Assembly: GCA_016709025.1 (NCBI GenBank)
Contig: JADJEQ010000003.1
Coordinates: 62,001-126,000, forward strand
DNA: 64,000 bases
Direction of reading: 5' to 3'
DNA from: Bacteroidales bacterium
Lineage (GTDB): Bacteria; Bacteroidota; Bacteroidia; Bacteroidales; Lentimicrobiaceae
Under the pieces are notes generated by a model, which was not told the DNA's origin, ran no database searches, and worked only from the letters and a program-made list of their open reading frames with translations. The position numbers and the translations under genes are program-made. Positions 51,391-61,142 of this stretch are shown piece after piece. Position 1 is the first letter of the stretch; the number at the start of each line of letters is the position of its first letter.

Positions 51391-53628
51391 TTACCATCCA
51401 ATATTAAATGTAAATACCCAATTATTCAGAATGCCATTGGATAGAGTTCCGGATGCGTTGTAACTTCGGATCCTGAATCGGCTGCTGTTATTCCAGGTTA
51501 CCTGAATCGTTCCTACGTGAGCAGGACCTGAATATAATCTGTATGTCTCATCCAGTACATCAGTTTTGTCTATATGAAGCTTGAAATCGCAGATAAAGTA
51601 ATAATCCCCGACTCCAATATAGGAAGTTGAGATTGTGACGCCGGTTGTATTAAGCAAAGTATTAACCACCGGGGCATTGGTTCCATTTTGAGAAATCCTT
51701 CCTTTAAACCTGAATTGAAAATCATCGAACCTGTTAAGATAATTCTGCGAGGTAGCCGAAATACCCATATTGGCAAAATCAGCTATATAGATAGGGCCGG
51801 CTGAAGTAGTATGTCCAATGAGTCTTAGTATTACCTTTTTGTACCAAACTCCACTTTGAGGATCAAATGGGTACCATGTCTTACGATAGTTTACATGTCC
51901 TTCCGGAATAACCTCCAGAATAGTCGTAACATCAGTGTCTGAAGTTAGCACCAGCTGAATTTTCTTAACACAGGAACCATTTTCAACCAAATTCAAAAAC
52001 ATTTTTGTTGACTGAAAAAATGTAGAATTACTGATAACTACCTCAACAAAATCTGTTTCCAGGTTTGCCCCAGGCCCAACATGGTAAAAAGTTCCGGATT
52101 TGCGGAAATCAACCAAACTATCCGGCTCCAGGAGCGTAAAGTTCGCCATTGCAGAAGCCAGTCCCATGGCAGCTGCATCTCTTGTTTCCGAATTAAAATT
52201 AACGGTTGCACCATCATAAACCCCAATAGAGTATGTTCCTGTTTTAGCTATTATTGGGAAAGTATTGTGTAGTTCGCTGAAATACCAGCTTTGCGCACCG
52301 GTATTTCTAAGGATAATTCCGTCACTTTCGGGATAAACCGGGTAAACGCCCTTCCCAGGAGAACCTTTTATTTGATTTCCACTGAAAGCTAAAGAAGAAA
52401 TACCGCTAAATGTAGTGGATCTATCCAGTGTTTTAATACAATGATCAGCATTGGTTCTGTAATAACCGTCCGTTGGTGAAGAATTTGTATCCCAAACAAA
52501 TGATTCCAGAGAAGATGCTGATTGAATAATCATACCCCATGTATCTTTTTCACTTTCATGAAGTACATCTCTTGTTTGCATTATTATTTTTAAATCCCCC
52601 GCACCACCGTCAGCTATATTGGCTGCTTGTTTCGCTCCATCTATAAATGCATTTATTGTCAGGCTATTGGCCCATGTTCCTTCAACAGGAGATGAAGCAG
52701 GGGTATTGATAACAATTCCGTGGTTAATATAAACAGTGCGTGTATCGATTATAAATCCGCTAATATATCCGTAAGGTACTACTGCTCCTGCTGTATCCCA
52801 ATGAAAATATTTACCACCCCCATTCTCAACCCTGCCTCCCTCCTCACTCCCAATCGCCCAGCCAGAAGCTTCACCGCGTTGTATACGATAATCGCAATGG
52901 GCATAATAAATCGCAGAATTATAAGGAACAACATTTCTTACATCCATCACTCCTCCTTTTAAAAATATTGAATGCTTGCGATATTCCCAAAAGCGAATGT
53001 TTTGATCGGTATAGAACCGCACATGATCATTTCTGTAAACAAAAGAGCCCATTTCATCAATCATTTCCATTATCGGATCTCCAAAATCAACATACACCTG
53101 CCGCGTAATTATCGTAGGCGCAGTGACAAAGTAATAACCATTCGGGAAAATGGGTTGAAAAGGTGAATCAAACAACTTCTGAATGGCTGCTGAGCTTGAT
53201 ATGGCCCTCTGTGCCGTCAGAATATTGGGGTTAGCCATACAAACTGCTCCAAACCATTGTGGTGTAGCCCTGGTTTCAGTCCAGGTTCCTGTAAAATTAA
53301 CATTTGTATTAAAACAATCTTTATTATGCTTATTTATGATTTTGGTCATATTCCCGACCAGATTCCCAACGTTCAGTAACTTACCTCCCCTGAAATCAAG
53401 TATAACCCCGGCCGGTATTACAATACTGGCATTTGCAAGATTATGAGAATATTGTATAACCCAAACTTTATAGGCAAAGTCTGAAGGAATTGAATTGAAA
53501 TTAAAATTGGCAGGAATATACTCCCTATCGCCCATTATGATTGAAAGAAGAGAATTCAGCCAATTTCTAAGGGCAAGACCTGACTGGCCTATTATCCCAT
53601 TTCCGCCGGTAAATAAAGAGAATCTCAT
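51391..53628 (-). CDS. Large beta-helix-like surface or tail-spike-type protein, unassigned
   Basis: A 745-residue protein without a clear signal peptide. The N-terminus (SIIMGDREYIPANFNFNSIPSDFAYKVWVI) and a segment ASIVIPAGVILDFRGGKL resemble the head of pectate-lyase-like right-handed beta-helix proteins and phage tail spikes; the middle is rich in short beta-strand turns (GLASAMANFTLL, GVYDGATVNFNSE) and the C-terminus looks like a separate beta domain. No catalytic residues are recognisable. It lies 12 nt downstream of the arabinofuranosidase-like gene on the same strand, so both are probably one unit. Its style differs from T9SS surface proteins: no sorting tail is present. Phage origin is an inference. 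Confidence 0.55.
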   Translation of the reverse strand: MRFSLFTGGNGIIGQSGLALRNWLNSLLSIIMGDREYIPANFNFNSIPSDFAYKVWVIQYSHNLANASIVIPAGVILDFRGGKLLNVGNLVGNMTKIINKHNKDCFNTNVNFTGTWTETRATPQWFGAVCMANPNILTAQRAISSSAAIQKLFDSPFQPIFPNGYYFVTAPTIITRQVYVDFGDPIMEMIDEMGSFVYRNDHVRFYTDQNIRFWEYRKHSIFLKGGVMDVRNVVPYNSAIYYAHCDYRIQRGEASGWAIGSEEGGRVENGGGKYFHWDTAGAVVPYGYISGFIIDTRTVYINHGIVINTPASSPVEGTWANSLTINAFIDGAKQAANIADGGAGDLKIIMQTRDVLHESEKDTWGMIIQSASSLESFVWDTNSSPTDGYYRTNADHCIKTLDRSTTFSGISSLAFSGNQIKGSPGKGVYPVYPESDGIILRNTGAQSWYFSELHNTFPIIAKTGTYSIGVYDGATVNFNSETRDAAAMGLASAMANFTLLEPDSLVDFRKSGTFYHVGPGANLETDFVEVVISNSTFFQSTKMFLNLVENGSCVKKIQLVLTSDTDVTTILEVIPEGHVNYRKTWYPFDPQSGVWYKKVILRLIGHTTSAGPIYIADFANMGISATSQNYLNRFDDFQFRFKGRISQNGTNAPVVNTLLNTTGVTISTSYIGVGDYYFICDFKLHIDKTDVLDETYRLYSGPAHVGTIQVTWNNSSRFRIRSYNASGTLSNGILNNWVFTFNIGW

Positions 53629-53640
53629 CGTTTTATATTT

Positions 53641-54831
53641 TTAAGGTTGTTTACCATCGTTGAAAATTTCATCATCGTTAAAAACTGCACTTTCATTAAA
53701 TACTCCTGAAACAAAAACGCCAACTGCATCTTCATTATTAACATAAGCCTTTACTTCGTTTTCAACTCTTTCAACGTACATTTCCAAATCAACGGCAGGC
53801 ACCAGTATTTCAGAAACATTGCCAATGAATTGAATATAGCTCACATTTAAAGCAGGGTGTTGGGCAAGGGTTATTTGATGCAACATTGAATTGCCCGCAT
53901 TACCATTTACAATTAAGGTTTTATTGGCTCTCAAATAGCTATTTTCTCCAAAATATAAAGCCGAGAGAATATATTTTGTATTCGTTTCAGGGAGGGTAGT
54001 CCCGATGATTGTCTCTCCGGCACCAATTCTCCATCTGGAAAGCCCTTCATCTGTTCCCAGAATGCATCTGGCAGCTAAACTGCCATCAAATAAATATTCA
54101 AGCGGAGATACTGTAGCACCAAAATCACAGGCAACTATCTTCATATGAGGCTGTGGAACAGGAGGTAAGAATAAGCTTGTTTGCATACATTGGTAAATAG
54201 AATCAAAATATATAGCCGGCCGCTTATTATCCATATCCAGACAAATAATCCCTTCTTTTACAATTATCGGCTGGCTGATGTTAATCGTTCTTTGTAAATG
54301 TCTGTTATTACTACTTTGATCGTACCATATTTTAACAAATCCGTTGCCTGAACCTACGAAAGTTAATAGATCTACAGTATCAAAAAACCTGCCCACAAAG
54401 CCAATATCTTTCTCAGCATCATCCGATGATCGTCTGACTCTTATTGCCGCCCCCGAATATTGTTTACTTAACTTTCTGAAGCTATAGCCTGCTGCAAAAT
54501 CAAATATTTCAAAAGTTGAAACGGTTTCAAAAGTATAATCCTCAGAATCTGTAACACCAGTATCATTTACAAACCGGAATCTGAAATGATAGAGCCTGAA
54601 AGGAGTGAGATTTTTAAGATTGGCAATAATATTTACTGGTATTGAATTATTCGTTTGTGCTGCATAAACTGGGGCTGTTTTACCATAAAGCCTGGTAAAT
54701 CCATACTCTAAAACTATTGCTGTGCTCCTGTTCTTAAATGAAACAAAAGCATCAATATGGCATGAAATATCAGTGATTTGGGTAATGTTTACCGAAATCA
54801 AGTTTTTTACTTCTGTCTCTTTATCTTTCAT
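53641..54831 (-). CDS. Fibronectin-like plus arabinofuranosidase-like lectin-fold protein, phage-tail-associated type
   Basis: A 396-residue protein without signal peptide. Residues ~12-105 look like a fibronectin type III-like sandwich (VNITQITDISCHIDAFVSF, NLKNLTPFRLYHFRFRFVND). Residues ~115-345 match the beta-sandwich part of alpha-L-arabinofuranosidase B (YSFRKLSKQYSGAAIRVRRSSDDAEKDIGF, GFVKIWYDQSSNNRHLQ), a module often found in phage-like tail and particle proteins. The end has repeated FN(D/E).(A/E)(V/I)FN units. Whether it has glycosidase activity is unclear. The start at 54831 is the first ATG of the frame. Confidence 0.6.
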   Translation of the reverse strand: MKDKETEVKNLISVNITQITDISCHIDAFVSFKNRSTAIVLEYGFTRLYGKTAPVYAAQTNNSIPVNIIANLKNLTPFRLYHFRFRFVNDTGVTDSEDYTFETVSTFEIFDFAAGYSFRKLSKQYSGAAIRVRRSSDDAEKDIGFVGRFFDTVDLLTFVGSGNGFVKIWYDQSSNNRHLQRTINISQPIIVKEGIICLDMDNKRPAIYFDSIYQCMQTSLFLPPVPQPHMKIVACDFGATVSPLEYLFDGSLAARCILGTDEGLSRWRIGAGETIIGTTLPETNTKYILSALYFGENSYLRANKTLIVNGNAGNSMLHQITLAQHPALNVSYIQFIGNVSEILVPAVDLEMYVERVENEVKAYVNNEDAVGVFVSGVFNESAVFNDDEIFNDGKQP

Positions 54832-55505
54832 TTGCAGGATTCATTCTATAATAATGCACTCAGGTATTCAATAACTGAAAAAATAGAAATCGTGTTATTA
54901 GCGATATATTCTAAAACTAAAACTTACTCAGAATATATCCGGTCAAACGCCAGAATGAAGCACAAACCCTGTCATTAAAAACATTACTGATACAGTCCGG
55001 ATTAAAGATTGTATTTGGACATAAAAACCAGAATTCAATGACCAGGATTTATTCCCGGGTCTACTACCCTAGCATGTTTGCTTGAAATGATTCACTTCAA
55101 TCCTAATATGCTGCAGAAACCCGTTAAAACTGACAACCTTGTCTGAACCTTCATTTTTAGTAAAGGACGTGTAGCGCATATTTTCATTTACTCTCAAATG
55201 AAGATATACTTACTCAACAATCAGTTAATCAATTGTTTAAAAACACCTATCAGACAATTGCAAAACAAATTCTATTAGTAAGTAATAAACGTCATTATGC
55301 TCTGATTGTTGACGAGTGAAATAAGCAAAAAATATAATCACATGAATTATTACCAGCAGAAGGTGCTTTCATGCGTATTTTTCTTCCAATTTTTTACAAT
55401 AGGCATGGTAGGTCTGAAGAAATCTCCGGACAAAAAATATTTGTCTGAAGAGTTACAATTGAATACTTTTGTTTATTAAGTCATTAAAACAATAAAACAG
55501 ACTTT
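54832..55505. other. 674-nt intergenic region with ugd promoter
   Basis: A+T-rich DNA with no family-like reading frame; a 45-codon frame from an ATG at 55341 was seen but has no recognisable features. The ugd promoter TTTG (55440-55443), 20 nt, TACTTTTG (55464-55471) lies near its end. No repeat of the tRNA-Lys 3' end was found that would mark an integration site. Confidence 0.5.
55440..55471 (+). promoter_or_regulatory. Bacteroidota promoter of the nucleotide-sugar operon
   Basis: TTTG (55440-55443), 20-nt spacer, TACTTTTG (55464-55471); the ugd ATG is 34 nt downstream. Confidence 0.75.
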
Positions 55506-56831
55506 ATGAAAATTACAATCGTAGGAACAGGCTATGTTGGCCTGGTAACCGGGACCTGTTTCGCTGAAGTTGGTATTGACGTTGTGTGTGTTGACATTGA
55601 CGTTAAAAAAATCGAAAACCTTAAGAAAGGTATTTCACCAATTTATGAACCCGGGCTTGATGGCATGATTGCCAGAAATGTTGATAAAGGAAGATTACAT
55701 TTTTCGACAAATCTACCAGAGGAAGTCAATGAATCAGATGTAATTTTCATTGCTGTTGGAACACCACCTGATGAAGACGGAAGTGCGGACCTCAAATATG
55801 TGCTCGATGTTGCACGCACCGTAGGTAAACATATGGACAAACATATGATGATTGTCACCAAGAGCACTGTACCGGTTGGGACGGCGAAGAAAGTACGTCT
55901 GGCGATACAGGAAGAATTGAATCAACGGGGACTTAGCATTGATTTCGATGTTGCTTCCAACCCGGAATTCCTGAAAGAAGGTGATGCCATCAACGATTTT
56001 ATGAAGCCCGATCGCATCGTGGTAGGCGTAGAATCAGAAAAAGCAGAAGACATTATGTCAAAGCTTTATAAACCCTTTACTCTTAATGGGCATCCTGTTA
56101 TTTTTATGGATGTGCCTTCAGCAGAAATGACAAAATATGCAGCCAATTCCATGCTTGCAACAAAAATCAGCTTCATTAACGACATTGCAAACCTCTGTGA
56201 AATAGTAGGTGCAGATGTAAATATGGTTCGGAAAGGCATTGGCAGTGACTCACGAATTGGAACAAAATTTATATACCCGGGTATTGGGTATGGCGGGTCA
56301 TGCTTCCCAAAAGATGTAAAAGCATTGATAAAAACTGCCGATAATGCAGGTTATCCGATGCGCATTCTCAAAGCTGTTGAGTTCGTAAACGATGATCAAA
56401 AATCAATTCTGTTTAATAAGTTCATGAATTATTTCGATGGCAACGTAAAAGGTTTAACGGTTGCCCTTTGGGGACTTTCATTCAAACCTCAGACAGATGA
56501 TATGCGCGAAGCCCCGGCACTCGTTATCATTGAAAAACTGCTTGCACAGGGTTGCAAAGTCAAAGCATACGACCCGGTAGCTGCTGAAGAAACTCACCGG
56601 CGAATCGGCGATAAAATTGAATACAGCAAAGATCAATATGAAGCAGCAATGGACGCAGATGCCATTATGCTTTTAACGGAATGGACAGAATTTCGCTTCC
56701 CAAACTGGACAGTTATCAAGAAGCTCATTAAAACGCCTGTTGTATTCGACGGCAGGAATATTTATGACCGGAAGGAATTGAAAAGCCAGGGATACGATTA
56801 CTTCTGCATCGGGGTAAATACAAAACTTTAA
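55506..56831 (+). CDS. ugd: UDP-glucose 6-dehydrogenase
   Basis: A 441-residue enzyme making UDP-glucuronate from UDP-glucose with two NAD+. The dinucleotide-binding GTGYVG is at residues 7-12, catalytic Cys266 lies in GYGGSCFPKD, and SNPEFLKEGD, MTKYAANSMLATKISFIND and WGLSFKPQTDDMREAPA are present. It heads a run with UDP-xylose synthase and RmlD, and supplies the substrate of the next enzyme. Confidence 0.97.
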   Translation: MKITIVGTGYVGLVTGTCFAEVGIDVVCVDIDVKKIENLKKGISPIYEPGLDGMIARNVDKGRLHFSTNLPEEVNESDVIFIAVGTPPDEDGSADLKYVLDVARTVGKHMDKHMMIVTKSTVPVGTAKKVRLAIQEELNQRGLSIDFDVASNPEFLKEGDAINDFMKPDRIVVGVESEKAEDIMSKLYKPFTLNGHPVIFMDVPSAEMTKYAANSMLATKISFINDIANLCEIVGADVNMVRKGIGSDSRIGTKFIYPGIGYGGSCFPKDVKALIKTADNAGYPMRILKAVEFVNDDQKSILFNKFMNYFDGNVKGLTVALWGLSFKPQTDDMREAPALVIIEKLLAQGCKVKAYDPVAAEETHRRIGDKIEYSKDQYEAAMDADAIMLLTEWTEFRFPNWTVIKKLIKTPVVFDGRNIYDRKELKSQGYDYFCIGVNTKL

Positions 56832-56853
56832 ATAACATTTGAATTAATCCTGG

Positions 56854-56884
56854 ATCAGCTTGTTAACAATAATATTAAGCTGAT
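56854..56884 (+). terminator. Weak hairpin between ugd and the UDP-xylose synthase gene
   Basis: ATCAGCTT (56854-56861)/AAGCTGAT (56877-56884), 15-nt loop, followed after CCGG by a T5 run. It could attenuate but probably does not fully separate the two genes. Confidence 0.35.
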
Positions 56885-56930
56885 TCCGGTTTTTATTTTC
56901 AGTCCAGAAATATTTACAAAACAAAACAGC

Positions 56931-57866
56931 ATGAAAAAGATACTGGTAACAGGAGGTGCAGGATTTCTTGGTTCTCATTTGTGTGAACGCCTGTTAAACG
57001 AAGGAAATGAAGTGGTATGCCTTGACAATTATTTTACCGGTCAAAAAACAAATGTGGTTCATCTACTTGATAATCCATATTTTGAGTTGATCAGACACGA
57101 TGTCACCATGCCATTTTTTATAGAAGTCGATGAAATTTACAATCTTGCCTGCCCGGCTTCACCTGTTCATTACCAGTATAATCCTATAAAAACGGTTAAA
57201 ACATCGGTACTTGGTGCAGTTAACATGCTCGGATTGGCAAAAAGAATCAAAGCTAAAATCCTGCAGGCTTCAACCAGTGAAGTTTATGGCGACCCGCAAA
57301 TTCATCCACAAACAGAAAGTTATTGGGGTCATGTAAATCCTATTGGCGAGCGTGCTTGCTATGATGAAGGTAAACGTGCCGCAGAAACCCTTTTTGTAAA
57401 CTATCACAGGCAAAACAATGTCAGAATTAAAATAATCAGGATTTTTAATACCTACGGGCCCAAAATGCATCCCAACGATGGTAGGGTTGTTTCCAATTTT
57501 ATCGTTCAGGCACTTCAGGGGAAAGACATCACCGTATACGGAGATGGAAGTCAGAGCAGAAGTTTCTGTTATTATTCCGACCTTTTGGATGGTATGATGC
57601 GGTTAATGAATACCGGCGATGATTTTACAGGACCTGTAAATGTTGGAAACCCAAACGAATTTACAATCCTTGAACTCGCAGAAAAAGTTATCAGATTAAC
57701 AGGTTCATCCTCAAAAATTGTGTGGAAGCCATTGCCCTCAGATGATCCAACTCAGCGTCAGCCGGATATTTCACTGGCAAAAAGTAAATTAGGGTGGGAA
57801 CCAAAAGTTGAGCTTGAAGAAGGACTTATCAAGACAATTGAATTTTTCAAAACCATTGTCAAATAG
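56931..57866 (+). CDS. uxs: UDP-glucuronate decarboxylase (UDP-xylose synthase)
   Basis: A 311-residue extended SDR: GGAGFLG at residues 8-14, DNYFTGQKTN, LACPASPVHYQ, catalytic Tyr144 and Lys148 in CYDEGKR, and RIFNTYGPKMHPNDGRVVSNFI, all typical of UXS. It decarboxylates UDP-glucuronate to UDP-xylose, following directly from the ugd product. RmlD starts 8 nt later. Confidence 0.93.
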   Translation: MKKILVTGGAGFLGSHLCERLLNEGNEVVCLDNYFTGQKTNVVHLLDNPYFELIRHDVTMPFFIEVDEIYNLACPASPVHYQYNPIKTVKTSVLGAVNMLGLAKRIKAKILQASTSEVYGDPQIHPQTESYWGHVNPIGERACYDEGKRAAETLFVNYHRQNNVRIKIIRIFNTYGPKMHPNDGRVVSNFIVQALQGKDITVYGDGSQSRSFCYYSDLLDGMMRLMNTGDDFTGPVNVGNPNEFTILELAEKVIRLTGSSSKIVWKPLPSDDPTQRQPDISLAKSKLGWEPKVELEEGLIKTIEFFKTIVK

Positions 57867-57874
57867 AAGTTGCA

Positions 57875-58732
57875 ATGAAGGTATTGATTACTGGTAGTAA
57901 TGGTCAATTGGGCAATGAGTTGAGACTTCTGTCTCAATCGTATCCGGATTTTGAGTTTTTATTTACCGATTTGGATGAGCTTGATATTACAAGTGAAGTT
58001 TCGGTCGATAAAATATTTTCCGAATTCAGCCCACGCTGGGTCATTAATTGTGCGGCATATACAGCCGTGGATAAAGCTGAGCAAGAGCCGGAAAAAGCAA
58101 TGATGATCAATGCGCTTGCTCCCGGTATTCTGGCAAAAGCTGCTAATCGGAATAAGGCACGTATGATCCATATTTCTACCGATTATGTTTTTGATGGCAG
58201 AAATTTCAAACCATATAATGAGGCCGATGATAAGAATCCACTTGGTGTCTATGCAAAAAGCAAGGCTGCCGGAGAAGAAAACGTAATAAATTATAATGCT
58301 TCTTCAATCATTATCAGGACTTCCTGGCTTTATTCTGCATTTGGCAGTAACTTTGTTAAAACTATCAGAAGAGTTGGCAGTGAACGCGGAGAACTTAAAG
58401 TTGTAGCTGACCAGATAGGATCTCCGACATGGGCGAATGATCTTGCATTCGCCATTCTAACCCTGATAAAAACAAACGCTGAGGCTGGTCTGTACCATTT
58501 TGCCAATGAAGGAATTTGCAGTTGGTATGATTTTGCGAAAGCAATAATTGAAATTTCAGGCATTCATTGCAAGGTTAATCCTACCGATACCGCAGGCTAC
58601 CCACTCCCCTCTCCCAGACCATTTTACAGCGTTTTTGACAAATCGAAGTATATTGCCATAACCCAACAATCTATACCATACTGGCGCGACAGCCTGAAAA
58701 AATGTATAGCTTTGCTGGATGAACAGAGCTGA
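57875..58732 (+). CDS. rfbD: dTDP-4-dehydrorhamnose reductase
   Basis: A 285-residue SDR of the RmlD family: LITGSNGQLGNELRLL near the start, WVINCAAYTAVDKAEQEPEKA, ISTDYVFDGRNFKPYNE, YAKSKAAGEENV with the YxxxK pair, IRTSWLYSAFGSNF and ADQIGSPTWANDLA. It makes dTDP-L-rhamnose in the last step. rfbA, B and C are not in the window, so they must lie elsewhere. Its 3' end overlaps the GxxExxY gene by 14 nt. Confidence 0.95.
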   Translation: MKVLITGSNGQLGNELRLLSQSYPDFEFLFTDLDELDITSEVSVDKIFSEFSPRWVINCAAYTAVDKAEQEPEKAMMINALAPGILAKAANRNKARMIHISTDYVFDGRNFKPYNEADDKNPLGVYAKSKAAGEENVINYNASSIIIRTSWLYSAFGSNFVKTIRRVGSERGELKVVADQIGSPTWANDLAFAILTLIKTNAEAGLYHFANEGICSWYDFAKAIIEISGIHCKVNPTDTAGYPLPSPRPFYSVFDKSKYIAITQQSIPYWRDSLKKCIALLDEQS

Positions 58733-59105
58733 TCTGAATCGATTACACACCAAAGTATTTGAAGCTGCCGCAGAAGTACATTCAGCACTGGGCCCAGGCT
58801 TAGACGAGGAAATTTACAGGTCTTGTTTTCAGCATGAACTGAGGCTGCATGGCCTGCTTTTCAAACGGGACGCACGTTTTCCGGTTTTCTATAAAGATAT
58901 TAAAACCACCCAGGAAATAAAAGCAGAAATGCTGGTTGAAAACCACATTATTGTTGAAATCACATCAGAAACTGAAATAAACCCACTCAGAATCAGCGGA
59001 ATGCAATCCAAGCTTAAAGCAACAGGCAGACGGGTCGGCATTATCATAACATTTAACTGCCATAGCATAACAGATGGTTACAGAAAAGTAATGCTAAACC
59101 CCTGA
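58719..59105 (+). CDS. GxxExxY family protein
   Basis: A 128-residue protein with the family motif GLDEEIY (G..E..Y) in AALGPGLDEEIYRSCF-like context, VEITSETEINPLRISGMQSKLKATGRRVGIIITF near the C-terminus. The domain is predicted to be related to PD-(D/E)XK nuclease-like folds, but no activity is established. It overlaps the end of rfbD and precedes the phosphosugar mutase gene. Such genes are often found scattered in glycan loci of Bacteroidota without a known role. Confidence 0.85.
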   Translation: MNRADLNRLHTKVFEAAAEVHSALGPGLDEEIYRSCFQHELRLHGLLFKRDARFPVFYKDIKTTQEIKAEMLVENHIIVEITSETEINPLRISGMQSKLKATGRRVGIIITFNCHSITDGYRKVMLNP

Positions 59106-59177
59106 TTTTTTAAAACATGAATTTAGGTTTCTTAATGAAAAAATTTATATTTTCGAGGTATAAAAAATAAACCACCT

Positions 59178-60923
59178 ATGACAATCCAGGAAGTTGACCC
59201 TAAGATTATTGAAAAAGCCAACATCTGGCTAAGCGGCCGCTATGATACTGAAACCAAAGAGGCCATTAAAAACATGATTGAAAACGATCCAGGTGAACTG
59301 GTTGAAAGTTTCTACCGCGATCTTGAGTTTGGTACCGGCGGATTAAGAGGAATTATGGGCACAGGCACCAACCGCATGAATAAATATACCGTTGGAGCTG
59401 CAACACAGGGACTTGCAAATTACCTCAAAACCTGCTTCGCCGGTTTGAAGGAAATAAGTGTTGCCATTGCATATGACTCAAGGAATAACAGTTCCTCTTT
59501 TGCAGGGATAACTGCCGAAGTGCTTGCCGCAAATGATATTAAAGTATTCTTATTTGAAAATCTCCGTCCCGTTCCGGAATTATCCTTTGCTGTCAGGCAG
59601 TTGAAATGTCAGAGTGGGATTGTGATTACGGCGTCGCATAATCCAAAAGAATACAACGGTTACAAAGTATACTGGAATGATGGAGGACAGCTCGTCCCTC
59701 CGCACGATAAGAATGTTATCACAGAAGTTAACAAAATCACCAGTATTGACGAGGTTAAATTCGGTGGAAACAATGCGTTGATCCATTTTATCGGAAAAGA
59801 AATTGATGATGCCTATTTACAAGTGCTGAAATCTCTCTCCTTATCTCCTGAAATAATTGAACGTCAACACAATTTGAAGATTGTCTATTCTCCCATTCAT
59901 GGAACCGGTGCCATACTTGTACCACCGGCCCTGAAGAAATTCGGTTTTACATCAGTCACTACAGTTGATGAACAAATGATCCCTGACGGTAATTTTCCCA
60001 CCGTTCATTCACCAAACCCAGAGGAAAAGGCGGCCATGACCATGGCTATTGAAAAAGCCAAAACGATAAATGCTGAGCTTATCCTGGCAACCGACCCGGA
60101 TGCAGACAGGGTTGGTGTTGGCGTGAAAGACCAAAATGGCAATTATATTCTGTTAAATGGTAATCAATCTGCAACCCTGCTGATTTATTACCTGATGAAC
60201 CAATGGAAAGCCAAAGGAAAACTTACAGGTAAGGAGTTTATTGTTAAAACCATTGTAACATCCGAATTGCTGAAAGAAATAGCCCTCAGCTATAACGTGG
60301 AGTCATACGATGTTTTGACCGGATTCAAATACATCGCAGAAAAAATAAGGTTGTTTGAAGGGGTTAAAACCTTTATTGGAGGTGGCGAAGAAAGTTACGG
60401 ATACCTGGTAGGAGATGCGGTCAGGGATAAAGATGCAGTTGTTTCATGCTGTATGCTGGCCGAAACTGCCGCCTGGGCTAAAGACCAGGGATTGACCATG
60501 TATGAATTACTCATTAATATTTATCAGGAATATGGTTTTTACCTCGAGGACCTGATTTCTATTACAAAGAAAGGCAAATCAGGGGCAGAAGAAATTCAGC
60601 AAATGATGCAGAACTACCGGAATAGCCCTCCGAAGACAATCAATGGAATGAAGGTCGTTCTGATTAAAGATTATAAATTTCAAAAAGAGACCAATCTTTT
60701 AACAGGAACTGAAATACCCATTGATCTGCCAAAATCGGATGTGTTGCAGTTTTTCCTTGAAAGCGGAAGTAAAATAACCGTCAGACCTTCGGGCACGGAG
60801 CCAAAGATTAAATTCTATTTTGGTGTCAAGGGTAAACTTCAGGATAAATCAGATTTTGACAAAGTTAACCATGAAATGGCCGATCAGTTGCAGGAAATTA
60901 TTACCTCAATGGGATTAAGATAA
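59178..60923 (+). CDS. Phosphosugar mutase (phosphoglucomutase/phosphomannomutase family)
   Basis: A 581-residue alpha-D-phosphohexomutase: metal and phosphoserine loop VITASHNPKEYNGYK, metal-binding ATDPDADRVGVG, sugar-specificity loop GGGEESYGYLVG, and phosphate-binding VRPSGTEPKIKFY. It interconverts hexose 1- and 6-phosphates; the long form is closest to PgcA-type phosphoglucomutases. Glucose 1-phosphate made by it would feed the UDP-glucose used by ugd. A strong terminator follows. Confidence 0.93.
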   Translation: MTIQEVDPKIIEKANIWLSGRYDTETKEAIKNMIENDPGELVESFYRDLEFGTGGLRGIMGTGTNRMNKYTVGAATQGLANYLKTCFAGLKEISVAIAYDSRNNSSSFAGITAEVLAANDIKVFLFENLRPVPELSFAVRQLKCQSGIVITASHNPKEYNGYKVYWNDGGQLVPPHDKNVITEVNKITSIDEVKFGGNNALIHFIGKEIDDAYLQVLKSLSLSPEIIERQHNLKIVYSPIHGTGAILVPPALKKFGFTSVTTVDEQMIPDGNFPTVHSPNPEEKAAMTMAIEKAKTINAELILATDPDADRVGVGVKDQNGNYILLNGNQSATLLIYYLMNQWKAKGKLTGKEFIVKTIVTSELLKEIALSYNVESYDVLTGFKYIAEKIRLFEGVKTFIGGGEESYGYLVGDAVRDKDAVVSCCMLAETAAWAKDQGLTMYELLINIYQEYGFYLEDLISITKKGKSGAEEIQQMMQNYRNSPPKTINGMKVVLIKDYKFQKETNLLTGTEIPIDLPKSDVLQFFLESGSKITVRPSGTEPKIKFYFGVKGKLQDKSDFDKVNHEMADQLQEIITSMGLR

Positions 60924-60940
60924 TCCCTGATAATCCAAAT

Positions 60941-60967
60941 AAAAAAGCGGCGAATTGCCGCTTTTTT
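60941..60967 (+). terminator. Rho-independent terminator of the phosphosugar mutase gene
   Basis: An 11-bp stem AAAAAAGCGGC (60941-60951)/GCCGCTTTTTT (60957-60967) with a 5-nt loop. It is 17 nt after the stop. Confidence 0.92.
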
Positions 60968-60984
60968 ATTAATTGGTTTAATTT

Positions 60985-61142
60985 GGTAAGACACTTCAGA
61001 CTTCTGACCTCAGACCCTTCTTCATACTTCTAACCTCATACCAAACCTAAACGACTGAAAGAAAACATGCTAGGAGATCACTTGTCTTACTTCTTTCTTT
61101 TGCTTTACTTTTTACTTTAGACTTTTTACTTTTTACTTCTCA
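60985..61142. repeat. Low-complexity spacer with CTTCTGACCTCAGAC and TTTTTACTTTTTACTT words
   Basis: Short tandem words of the types ACTTCAGACTTCTGACCTCAGAC (60990-61020) and TTTACTTTTTACTTTAGACTTTTTACTTTTTAC (61105-61140). The latter nearly equals the run before dnaE at 13449-13470. No coding frame. Confidence 0.5.

Noticed and set aside
55341..55478. 45-codon frame in the spacer before ugd
   Set aside because: No homology, no clear ribosome site, and its 3' part overlaps the ugd promoter.
51164..55505. Complete integrative element at tRNA-Lys
   Set aside because: No integrase, excisionase or duplicated tRNA 3' end was found within the window.
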